DNA of 64,000 bases from Holophagales bacterium (GTDB lineage: Bacteria; Acidobacteriota; Thermoanaerobaculia; Multivoradales; Multivoraceae): assembly GCA_009845425.1 (NCBI GenBank), contig VXZQ01000009.1:62001-126000 (forward strand), given 5' to 3'. The position numbers and the translations under genes were made by a program. This document shows positions 37,427 to 46,534 of the stretch, one piece after another. Position 1 is the first letter of the stretch. Every line of letters starts with the position of its first letter. Below the pieces are notes generated by a model. It did no database searches. It worked only from the letters and a program-made list of their open reading frames with translations, and was not told the DNA's origin.

Positions 37427-39646
37427 TTACGTGGGTGCGGGAGCCCCGCACTCGAGGTACACCGGGGCGCCGCCAAGCACCGCGGGAACCCGCTGAAGCT
37501 CGCGGCCGTCCCGGTCGCGCGCAGCGCGCACCTCCCCCGGAGGCGTGTAGGAGCGGCCGCGGCCGCCCGGAGCCCACACGATCCGGATCTCGCGCCCCTC
37601 CCGAAGCGCCCGGTAGCCGCGCAGCCCCGACGGCATCCGCAGGCGCAGGACCTCCGCGCCGGCCAGCTCGCGCTGGAGTTGACGCAGCGCGAGATAAGCC
37701 GGGCGCTGCCGGAGGCCATCGCCCCTGGGGTCGAGCAGACCGTAGCCCGCGGCCGCCAACTGCCACCAGTAGACGCGCTCCGCCAGACCGCTGCCCAGGG
37801 CCTCCAGCGCGTAGCGGACCAGGTAGCTGGCCTGGGCGTCCTCGTCCACCGCGACATCGCGGCCCGCGGGAGCGTGGGGACCCTCGGCGAGCGGCCAGTT
37901 GAACTCGGTGACCCAGCTCCGGCCCGACCCGCAGTCCGGGGCTCTGCGAGCAAGGGAACGCAGGACCGCCAGCTTGCCGGCGAGGTCGAAGCCGAGCTGG
38001 CGGTTCTCGGGCGCGCCCCGCCGGTCGACGTAGAGCTGGCTCGCCAGAATGTCGAAGTGGCGCTCCGGCAATCCGGAGTGAATCAGTCCGGCGGTCGCGT
38101 GGGGCTCGAAGTCGATCACCGCGGGAGCGAGGACGCAGGCGTCGGGACACTGAGCCCGTACCGCCGCGGCGCCGGCCGCCAGCAGGCTCCAGTAGTCCCC
38201 GGGCCGCCAAGCCCCCCACTTGCTGCGATTGGGCGCCTGACCGATCAGGAAGCGGCGCCCGCAGGGCGCGAGCGCGGCCACCGCTTCCTCGACCCGCCGC
38301 CGCCACAGCGCGGCGTCCCGCACCAGCGACCGGTCCTGGCAGAACTGGAACACCAGGTCGACCGGCCGCTCGCCATGGCGGAGGGTTCGCGCCAGTTGCT
38401 CCAGCTCGGGGTCCACGCCCTGCCAGAGGTGGAAGCGCAGGAGTACGGTGTCGACTCCGAGATCGTCGATCGCTCCGGCCAGGGAAGCGACCGGAGCGGA
38501 ACCGGGACCGACCGCGACACCAAGGCCGCCGAACCGAACCGGCGCCGGCACGCGGTCCAGCGCACGCCGTACTCGACGCGCCTCCGCGACCGACAGGAGC
38601 AGCGGCACGGCCGATCGAAGCAGCGGCCGCGCGTGGTGGCCGGCGTCGCGCAAGCGCACGCCGAGGCGCTGGCCGCGAGTGGCCTGCTGGTGCGGCTGAT
38701 CGGTCAGAGGATCCCAGACCGTGCGCTCGGTGGCACTTGTCCCCCGTTCCGCCTCGGGGACGTGGGGGTGGGCGCGGCGACGCGGCAGCAGAAGATCGGA
38801 CAGACGGCGCAGACCCCGGCGAGCGCCCCGCTTCGATCCCAGCTTGAATCGGAAGCCGCGGTGGTAGATCTCGAACCAGATCCGTTGAAGCCACGGCAGG
38901 CCGCCCGGCCGGTAGCCGGCAAGGTACTCGGCCCGGTCCGCCTGCCGCAGCACCGGCATCCGGCTGAGGTCCCGCAGCCGCTGACTGGTCGACAGCCGTC
39001 GCCGGAAACGGGCGCGGTTCAGGTCGACCAGGAACAGCTCGGCGTCGGTCGTCGGCTCCGACAGGAGGACGTTGCCGGAGGTCAGATCCCTGAACCAGAC
39101 GCCGTGGCGGTGCAACTCCGCCGCCAGCGCGCCGACGCGCCGCAACAGGGTCGGAGCGTGGATTCCGGGAAACTGCTCGGGTGCCGTTCCGGCGTTCAGG
39201 GCCCGGAGGACGTAGCGCAACTCCAGCGCCTCGGGCACCAGACGGCAGACGTACCAGGCGGGACCGCCGATGGAGTTCGATTCCGCATAGAGGAGCGGCT
39301 CCGGCGTCGGGATGCCGAGGCGACGGAGCCGGCGCGCGGCCCTGAAGCTCAGACGAGCCCGGCTGCCGCGCCGGCGCCGGCGGAGCCGCGCGCGCAGATC
39401 GTCGTGCCGGAACTGCTTGACGACCACGGCCGTCTCGGCCGCCTGCGCGGCGAGCCGCCAGCGGGCTTCGTAGAGGTAGCTGCGGCCCCAGTGCAGGCTG
39501 CGCCGGCCGCTTCCGGGGTCCAGCAGCCGGCGCACGGTCTCCCTGAAACCGGCGTCCGGGTCCGCGTCCACCGCTGTCGGGGCGACCGCGCCTGTGAGGT
39601 CGTCGAACTCGAACCGGCGTTCCGGTCCTTCGGCCTCGCCGGTCAA
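37427..39646 (-). CDS. WaaP-like sugar kinase fused to a glycoside-hydrolase-like barrel
   Basis: A 739-residue two-domain protein. Residues 35-290 resemble LPS heptose/Kdo kinases (WaaP/InaA, a protein-kinase fold): ATP lysine Lys77 in VVVKQF, catalytic-loop WFRDLTSGNVLL (Asp187, Asn192) and metal loop LVDLNRARF (Asp208). Residues 365-665 look like a clan GH-A TIM barrel (GH39/GH5-type): RFHLWQG, the strand-4 region FLIGQAPNRSKWG, FDILASQLYVD, the strand-7 WVTEFNWPL with Glu581, and VYWWQLAAAGYGLLD. The acid/base Asn-Glu pair expected before Pro-Asn is Gln-Ala here (469-473), so hydrolysis may be lost. A small beta-domain ends the protein. TTG start overlaps the rng stop (TTGA). Likely adds phosphate to, and binds, a surface glycan exported by the adjacent ABC pair. 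Confidence 0.75.
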   Translation of the reverse strand: MTGEAEGPERRFEFDDLTGAVAPTAVDADPDAGFRETVRRLLDPGSGRRSLHWGRSYLYEARWRLAAQAAETAVVVKQFRHDDLRARLRRRRRGSRARLSFRAARRLRRLGIPTPEPLLYAESNSIGGPAWYVCRLVPEALELRYVLRALNAGTAPEQFPGIHAPTLLRRVGALAAELHRHGVWFRDLTSGNVLLSEPTTDAELFLVDLNRARFRRRLSTSQRLRDLSRMPVLRQADRAEYLAGYRPGGLPWLQRIWFEIYHRGFRFKLGSKRGARRGLRRLSDLLLPRRRAHPHVPEAERGTSATERTVWDPLTDQPHQQATRGQRLGVRLRDAGHHARPLLRSAVPLLLSVAEARRVRRALDRVPAPVRFGGLGVAVGPGSAPVASLAGAIDDLGVDTVLLRFHLWQGVDPELEQLARTLRHGERPVDLVFQFCQDRSLVRDAALWRRRVEEAVAALAPCGRRFLIGQAPNRSKWGAWRPGDYWSLLAAGAAAVRAQCPDACVLAPAVIDFEPHATAGLIHSGLPERHFDILASQLYVDRRGAPENRQLGFDLAGKLAVLRSLARRAPDCGSGRSWVTEFNWPLAEGPHAPAGRDVAVDEDAQASYLVRYALEALGSGLAERVYWWQLAAAGYGLLDPRGDGLRQRPAYLALRQLQRELAGAEVLRLRMPSGLRGYRALREGREIRIVWAPGGRGRSYTPPGEVRAARDRDGRELQRVPAVLGGAPVYLECGAPAPT

Positions 39647-41127
39647 GACCCTTCGATCTCGGTGACGACGAAGTGCTCGCGATGCAGGTCCGGATCCGCC
39701 CGCAGCAGGATGGGCACCTCGAACGCTCCCTGCATACCGTCCAGCACGTCCGACTCTGAACCGTTCAGCCCGTCCAGCACCGCCGGGTGAACCCGCACCG
39801 CTAGCTGGCGGCAGCCGCGACCGGCATGCGCCAGACAGGTCCGCCGCAACTCCAGGCAGATCGTGGCGACCGACTTGATCCGGCCCCTGCCCCGGCAGGT
39901 CGGGCAGGGTCCCGTGAGCGCCCGCTCCAGGTTCTCGCGACGCCGCTGCCGGGTGAGCTGAACCAGGCCGAACTCGGAGATCTCGAGCACCCGTTTCCGG
40001 GCGCGGTCCTTCCGCAACTCCGTCTCGAGGCGCGCGAACACAGTGCGACGATCCTCTTCGCGCTCCATGTCGATCAGGTCGATGACGAGGATGCCCGACA
40101 GGTCCCGCAGCCGGATCTGGCGGACGGCCTCCGCGACCGCCTCGAGGTTGGTTCGGAGCACCGTGTCGCGGAAACTCCCGATGCCCCCGACGGCGCCGGC
40201 GCCGACGTCGCGGCCGGAGTTCACGTCGATGGCGACCAGTGCCTCGGTCTGGTTGATGACCAGGTGGCCGCCCGACGGCAGCGGCGCCTTCGGCTCCAGC
40301 GCGGCGTCGACGCCGGCGTCGATGCGGTAACGATCGAACAGGCCGCGGCGGCTCCGCTCGAGCCTGGTCAGGAGTTCCGGCTGGACCCGCCCGAGGTACT
40401 CGCGGATGACCCGGTAGGCATCGGCGCCGTCGACCAGGAGGGCGCCGAAGTCCTCACCGAAATGGTCGCGGATCACCCGTACCGCGAGTTCCTCTTCCTG
40501 GTGAACCAGCGCCGGGGCCGCGGACGCGGACGCCCGCCCCTCGATCTCCCGCCAGACTTCGGCGAGGAATTCGTACTCCCTCGCGAGGGCGTCCGCCGGC
40601 GCTCCCGCCGCGGCCGTACGCACGATGCATCCCGTCTCTTCGAGCAGATCGCCCCAGTGGTCCACGGCCATCGTCTCCAGGCGCGTCCGTTCGTCAGGAT
40701 CTTCGATCCTCCTGGAGATCCCCAACCGGCCGGCAAGAGGCGTCAGCACCAGGTAGCGGCCGGGAAGAGTGATCTCGGTGGTTATCCGCGGCCCCTTGTC
40801 CGCCAATCCCTCCCTGGCGATCTGAACGACGACTTCCTCGCCCCGGCGCGGAATGCCGCCGCGGCTCGGCCCGCCGTCTTCCCCGGAAGCTCCCGACTCG
40901 TCGCCCGCCATCTCCCCGAGGTACAGGTAGGCGTCCCGCTCCAGCCCCAGGTCGACGAAGGCCGCCCTCATGCCGGGAAGAACCCGCCGCACCTTCCCCT
41001 TGTAGATGTTGCCGGCGAGACCGCGGCCCCGATGCCGCTCGACGAAGAACTCCACCAGCCGGCCGGCCTCCAGGACGGCGAGGCGGGTCTGGTGCGGGTC
41101 GCCTTCGACCAGAAGCTCCCTGTTCAT
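39643..41127 (-). CDS. rng: Ribonuclease G/E family endoribonuclease
   Basis: A 494-residue RNase G-type enzyme without the RNase E C-terminal scaffold. ATG at 41127 (MNRELLVEGDPHQTRLAVLE), 29 bp after rodA. The S1 domain contains GNIYKGKVRRVLPGMRAAFVDLG as two runs (GNIYKGKVRRVLPGM, RAAFVDLG) and an acidic insertion; the 5' sensor region has RYLVLTPLAGRLGISRRI; catalytic aspartates are in ALVAIDVNSG and VIDLIDM; the zinc-link CPTC follows TGP. RNase G matures 16S rRNA and decays mRNA; in E. coli its gene also lies beside mreBCD, so the neighbourhood is partly ancestral. Confidence 0.95.
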   Translation of the reverse strand: MNRELLVEGDPHQTRLAVLEAGRLVEFFVERHRGRGLAGNIYKGKVRRVLPGMRAAFVDLGLERDAYLYLGEMAGDESGASGEDGGPSRGGIPRRGEEVVVQIAREGLADKGPRITTEITLPGRYLVLTPLAGRLGISRRIEDPDERTRLETMAVDHWGDLLEETGCIVRTAAAGAPADALAREYEFLAEVWREIEGRASASAAPALVHQEEELAVRVIRDHFGEDFGALLVDGADAYRVIREYLGRVQPELLTRLERSRRGLFDRYRIDAGVDAALEPKAPLPSGGHLVINQTEALVAIDVNSGRDVGAGAVGGIGSFRDTVLRTNLEAVAEAVRQIRLRDLSGILVIDLIDMEREEDRRTVFARLETELRKDRARKRVLEISEFGLVQLTRQRRRENLERALTGPCPTCRGRGRIKSVATICLELRRTCLAHAGRGCRQLAVRVHPAVLDGLNGSESDVLDGMQGAFEVPILLRADPDLHREHFVVTEIEGS

Positions 41128-41156
41128 TGCGCTGCCGGCGGAAAGCCCCGGACGGC

Positions 41157-42272
41157 TCAGATGTTGACGAACCGCCGTATGTCGAGGCCGATCATCAACC
41201 CGGTGGCCGCACAACAGAAAAGCATGAAGGAGCCGCCGTAGCTGAGGAAGGGCAGCGGGATGCCGGTGATCGGAAGCAGGCCGACCACCATCGCCGTATT
41301 GTAGAGAACGTGGCCCGCCATGAAGGCGAGCAGGCCGACGACGAGCAGCAGGCCGGCCGGGTCTCGCGCCGCCAGGGCCACGCGCACGCCGTTCCCCAGG
41401 TAGAGCAGGAGCAGCCCCAGCACGACGGTGACGCCCATGAAGCCGTACTCCTCGCCCAGCACGGCGAACACGAAGTCGGTGTGAGGCGTCGGCAGGAACT
41501 GCAGATTCGACTGCGTGCCCTCTCCGTATCCCTTGCCCACCATCTGACCCGACCCGATGGCGATGCGGCTCTGGCGCACCTGGTATCCCGACCCGAGCGG
41601 ATCCGCGTGGGGCCTGAAGAAGCTCGACAGCCGGTCCTTCTGGTAGTCCTGCAGGGCGAAGATCCAGATGGCGCCCGCGACCAGCGCCGCCACTCCCAGC
41701 GCGATCAGGGCGGGACGGAGCCTGACGCCGGCGACGACAGCCATCGCGGCGAGCATCGGCATGAACATCAGGGCGCCGCCCATGTCCGGCTGCAGCGCGA
41801 TCAGCAGGACGGGCACGACGACGAACGCCGAGGCCGCCCAAAGCCAGCCGCGAGGCGCCACCGGCGCCTGCGCTTCCGCCATGTGGCGGGCCAGCAGCAG
41901 GACGGTCGCGATCTTGCAGAAGTCCGACGGCTGACCGCCGAAACCGCCGATGCCGATCCAGCTCCGGGCCCCGCCCGCTTCGTGGCCGAAGAAGGTCACC
42001 GCCGCGAGCACCGCGACCGCCGCCAGGTAGATCCAGAACGCGTAGCGGAGCAGGAACGAATAGTCGACCGCAGCAGCAGCAGTCATGACCAGCAAACCCA
42101 GGGCGATCCACGCCGACTGGCGCACCTCGTAGTCGGTACTCATGTCGGCCGAAGCACTGGAAATGACGACCAGGCCGATCGCCGACAGCGCCAGCGCCGA
42201 TCCACCGAGCAGCCAGGAGACGGACCGGACCCGGCGTACCAGGGTCCACCGATCAGGTTTTGTCGGCAGCAC
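41157..42272 (-). CDS. rodA: RodA, SEDS peptidoglycan glycosyltransferase
   Basis: A 371-residue polytopic SEDS protein that polymerises glycan strands in the elongasome. The GTG at 42272 lies 20 bases inside the end of mrdA. Ten hydrophobic segments are visible. Family landmarks: RSWIGIGGFGGQPSDFCKIA, LQPDMGG, SGYQVRQSRIAIGSG, GKGYGEGTQSNLQFLPTPHTD split across KGYGEGTQ and LQFLPTPHTDFVFAVLGEE, and PLPFLSYGGS near the C-terminus. The conserved aspartate for catalysis is in the extracellular loop after TPHTD. Partner of PBP2 encoded just upstream. Confidence 0.95.
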   Translation of the reverse strand: MLPTKPDRWTLVRRVRSVSWLLGGSALALSAIGLVVISSASADMSTDYEVRQSAWIALGLLVMTAAAAVDYSFLLRYAFWIYLAAVAVLAAVTFFGHEAGGARSWIGIGGFGGQPSDFCKIATVLLLARHMAEAQAPVAPRGWLWAASAFVVVPVLLIALQPDMGGALMFMPMLAAMAVVAGVRLRPALIALGVAALVAGAIWIFALQDYQKDRLSSFFRPHADPLGSGYQVRQSRIAIGSGQMVGKGYGEGTQSNLQFLPTPHTDFVFAVLGEEYGFMGVTVVLGLLLLYLGNGVRVALAARDPAGLLLVVGLLAFMAGHVLYNTAMVVGLLPITGIPLPFLSYGGSFMLFCCAATGLMIGLDIRRFVNI

Positions 42273-44052
42273 GGAAGTAGCCCTCGTGAATCTCTCTCGC
42301 CAGCGGCGCCGCCGCCTCCGAGCCTCTGCCTCCGTTCTCGACGAACACGACGACGACCAGTTCCGGCGCCTCCACCGGAGCGTAGGAGGTAAACCAGGCG
42401 TGGTCGGCCTGCTCGGGCGGGAGGTCCTCGGAGCGGATCCAGGTCGCCTGCGCGACGACCTGGGCGGTGCCCGTCTTGCCCGCGACGGTCACGACCGGCG
42501 TCCTGGCACTGCGTCCCGTTCCGTTCTCGACGACATTGGCGAGCGCTTCGGCGACGAAGGAAACCACCTCGCCGTCCAGACCGAGCGGCTCCGGAGGTTC
42601 CCCGCCGCCGGCGATCAGATGCGGGCGCACCCGGAGCCCACCGTTCGCCACCGCCGCAGTCATCACCGCCACCTGCAGCGGCGAAGTCAGCAGCGGCCCC
42701 TGGCCAATCGCCACCGAGACCGTCTCGCCCGGGTACCACGGGTAGCCCCGCCGATTCCTGCTCCATTCGGGATCGGGCACCAGCCCCTCGCTCTCGCCGG
42801 GGAGTTCGACTCCCGTCCGGTCGCCCAGCCCGAGCCGTCGGGCATAGGCGGCAATCGTCTCGATTCCGATCTTGATGCCCTGCCGGTAGAAGTAGATGTC
42901 GCAGGAGTGCTGCAGGGCCTCGCGCAGATTGACGAACCCGTGTCCCCTCGACTGCCAGCAGCGCCAGCGCCGGTCGTAGAGCCGGGTCGCACCGTTGCAG
43001 TAGACCCGTTCCTCCGGGCGAAGCAGGCCCTCCGCCAGGCCCGCCACCACCATCGCGATCTTGAACACCGAGCCCGGCGGGTAGGTGTTCTGGATCGCGC
43101 GGTTCTGGAGCGGCTTACCCGGCCCGTCGACGATCCGGTTCCAGTCCTGCTGGCTGAGCCTGCCGCCGAAGCGATTCGGGTCGAAGGAAGGAGACGAGAC
43201 CATCGCCCGGACCGCGCCGTCACGCGGGTCGAGCGCCACGATCGCGCCGACCTTGTCCGCCAGCAGGTTCTCGGCCAACTGCTGCAGCGGCAGATCGATC
43301 GTCAGGGTGACGGACTCGCCGGGCTCCGCGTCCGTCCGCTGCACGTCCTCGCCCATCAGCCGGCCACGGCTGTCGACGACGACGATCCGCTCCCCGTGGT
43401 TTCCCCGCAGACGCCGATCCCGCAGCAGTTCCACGCCGCTGCGACCGACCAGGTCCCCGGACGCCAGGGAGTCGTCCCGGTCGTGTTCGGCGGGAGTCGG
43501 TTCACCGAGATAACCCACGACATGGGCAGTCTGGAAACTGTGCCGGTACAGGCGGCGCCTCGAGGTGGAGATCTCGAACTCCGGGTGCTCGGGTACCGAG
43601 ACCTCGAACCGGGCGACCTGGGTCAACTCCAGGTCCTCGGCGAGCAGTACGGGCACCTCACGGGCCACGCCCCGGTGACGCTCCAGCGCGGCCCTGAGTT
43701 CCCGCTCCTCCCGGCCGAGGATCTCGGCCGCGAAGGCCAGGCTGGCGCCAGGATCCGTGCTCCTGCTACGGTCGATCATCAAGCGAAACGTGGGCGTGTT
43801 CTCGACCAGAATCCGCCCCGATCGGTCATAGATCAGGCCCCTCGGCGCGTCCAGGCGCAGCACGCGCAACCGGTTGTTCTCGGCCAGCCGTTCGTAGTGC
43901 TCCGCCCGAATGATCTGGTGATACCAGTAGGCGCCGAGCACGACCGCCAGGCACAGGCCAAGCGCGCCGCACAGCCACTTGAGGCGGGCCGCCATGTTCA
44001 GCAGGACCCAGTCCGAGCTGTGCTCCCGGGTGGGGTTCTGGAGACTCATCAT
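42253..44052 (-). CDS. mrdA: Penicillin-binding protein 2 (elongasome transpeptidase)
   Basis: A 599-residue class B PBP. One N-terminal membrane helix (about residues 24-46), the PBP dimerisation domain with RGLIYDRSGRILVEN near 71-85, then the transpeptidase domain: Ser328-x-x-Lys331 in PGSVFK, Ser383-Cys-Asp in HSCDIYFYR and Lys526-Thr-Gly in AGKTGTA. The start has two adjacent ATGs (44052 and 44049). It crosslinks peptidoglycan with RodA. Coupled to rodA by a 20-base overlap and 13 bp behind mreD. Confidence 0.96.
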   Translation of the reverse strand: MMSLQNPTREHSSDWVLLNMAARLKWLCGALGLCLAVVLGAYWYHQIIRAEHYERLAENNRLRVLRLDAPRGLIYDRSGRILVENTPTFRLMIDRSRSTDPGASLAFAAEILGREERELRAALERHRGVAREVPVLLAEDLELTQVARFEVSVPEHPEFEISTSRRRLYRHSFQTAHVVGYLGEPTPAEHDRDDSLASGDLVGRSGVELLRDRRLRGNHGERIVVVDSRGRLMGEDVQRTDAEPGESVTLTIDLPLQQLAENLLADKVGAIVALDPRDGAVRAMVSSPSFDPNRFGGRLSQQDWNRIVDGPGKPLQNRAIQNTYPPGSVFKIAMVVAGLAEGLLRPEERVYCNGATRLYDRRWRCWQSRGHGFVNLREALQHSCDIYFYRQGIKIGIETIAAYARRLGLGDRTGVELPGESEGLVPDPEWSRNRRGYPWYPGETVSVAIGQGPLLTSPLQVAVMTAAVANGGLRVRPHLIAGGGEPPEPLGLDGEVVSFVAEALANVVENGTGRSARTPVVTVAGKTGTAQVVAQATWIRSEDLPPEQADHAWFTSYAPVEAPELVVVVFVENGGRGSEAAAPLAREIHEGYFRAADKT

Positions 44053-44065
44053 GTGGCCTTCGCGG

Positions 44066-44578
44066 TCACCGCAACCGCGCCCTTCCCTCCTTCAGTGTAC
44101 GCCGTTCATCCGCCCAGGCCTGGGCCCGGTTGAACAACCACAGGCCCGGCACGCCGATGGCGGTCGTCGCGACCACGCGCAGCGGAACGGCGCCGCCACT
44201 GGGCTCGCCAACCTCCAGAACCATCAGCAGGCCGAGGACGATCGCCTGATGAACGAGCGTACCGACGGCGACCAGGAGCGACGCCACCAGCCGCTGGCTG
44301 GTCACGATGCGCTGCGACAGCCGGGCGACTCCGTAGCCCACGACGCAGCAGGCGAGAGCGTGAAGGCCGAAAGGCGAGGCGCTCAGCGTGTCCTGGACGA
44401 GGCCGGCGGCCAGGCCGCCAATCACGCCCTGGAGCGAGTTGCCGGCCAGACTGCTCAGAATGACCAGGAGCACGAACAGGTCGATCGTCCGGCCGGCCGC
44501 CGGCAGCACTTCGGCCAGGAGCAGCTCGAGCAGCGACACCAGGGCCAGACTGGCGCCGAACCTAGCGGCCCACGGCAT
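44066..44578 (-). CDS. mreD: MreD, elongasome membrane protein
   Basis: A 170-residue protein with about five membrane helices, starting at the ATG 44578, 17 bases inside mreC. It begins MPWAARFGASLALVSLLEL and contains GGLAAGLVQDTLSASPFGLHAL, given in two parts as GGLAAGLVQDTLS and SPFGLHALACC, which is the conserved MreD region. The short cytoplasmic tail is basic. Upstream residues in the same frame are mreC in another frame. Standard length. Confidence 0.92.
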   Translation of the reverse strand: MPWAARFGASLALVSLLELLLAEVLPAAGRTIDLFVLLVILSSLAGNSLQGVIGGLAAGLVQDTLSASPFGLHALACCVVGYGVARLSQRIVTSQRLVASLLVAVGTLVHQAIVLGLLMVLEVGEPSGGAVPLRVVATTAIGVPGLWLFNRAQAWADERRTLKEGRARLR

Positions 44579-45401
44579 CCGCGCCGTCCATGACCGCCTC
44601 GGGCACCGGGTCGCGGCGCCACACGAACGCATGGCTGAGCGAACCGAGATCCACACGCGGGGCGACCTTGATCTCGTGGAAGTGATCGCCGCTGGACTCG
44701 ACGGAGGTGACCGTGCCGATCGGGATGCCGCGCGGGAAGACGCCGTCGATGCCCGCCGTGACGACACGATCTCCCGGCCGGACATCGACCTGCACGGGTA
44801 CGTACGCGAGCGAGAGCACGCCGGCCTCCTCCGTGCCCCGAACGATGCCCTGGCGGCGCGTGCGCTCGATCATTGCTCCCACCGAAGAGTCGAGATCCGT
44901 GACCAGCAGCACGCGGGCATAGTCGCCCTCGACGGAAACGACGCGACCCAGCAAGCCATCGACCGTGGTCACGGGTCGCCGCTCCCACTCCTCCTTCGCG
45001 TTTCCGCGAGGCAACCGCACGATGGCGCTGCGACGCCACGAGTGGTAGTCGACGTAGACGACGTCCGCCAGCAACAACTCGCTCTCGGGCGGCCGCGCGT
45101 ATCCGAGCGGCTCCGAAAGCAGGTCCACCTCCAGTTCGGCGCCAAGAGCCGCGGCGTGGGCCGCTTCGAGCTCTCGCAGCCGGCTTCGCAGTTCGTCGTT
45201 CTCGCGTTCCAGCCGAGCCCTCGTCCGCCACCCCTGCCTCACCCTGTCCGCGACATCCGCGGCCGCGGCGACGAGTCCTTTCGCCGGGGCCTCCACCCAC
45301 AGTGCGACGTCGGCCGCGCGCTCCGGCGACTGCGCGGTCAGGGACGCGACGAGAAGGGTCACCGCGACGACGAACAGGATGGCGATCCGACGCTCGCTCA
45401 T
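44562..45401 (-). CDS. mreC: MreC, elongasome scaffold
   Basis: A 279-residue bitopic protein: N-terminal helix (IAILFVVAVTLLVASLTAQS), a coiled coil around 58-85 (ARLERENDELRSRLRELEA), then the two-beta-barrel periplasmic domain with VDGLLGRVVSVEGDYARVLL, DLDSSVGAMIERT, PGDRVVTAGIDGVFPRGIPI and IGTVTSVE. It links MreB filaments to PBP2 in the periplasm. ATG start 15 bp after mreB. Confidence 0.95.
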   Translation of the reverse strand: MSERRIAILFVVAVTLLVASLTAQSPERAADVALWVEAPAKGLVAAAADVADRVRQGWRTRARLERENDELRSRLRELEAAHAAALGAELEVDLLSEPLGYARPPESELLLADVVYVDYHSWRRSAIVRLPRGNAKEEWERRPVTTVDGLLGRVVSVEGDYARVLLVTDLDSSVGAMIERTRRQGIVRGTEEAGVLSLAYVPVQVDVRPGDRVVTAGIDGVFPRGIPIGTVTSVESSGDHFHEIKVAPRVDLGSLSHAFVWRRDPVPEAVMDGADAVGR

Positions 45402-45416
45402 CTCGGTGAACGCCCC

Positions 45417-46433
<1,017 letters not shown>

Positions 46434-46534
46434 TCGGGATGGACCTCACACCGCGATCATAACCGCCGCGAGATCGCCCGATCCTGTTACCATGCAAGCT
46501 CTTCTGCGCCCTGCCGGGCGCCGGGGTCAAGATC

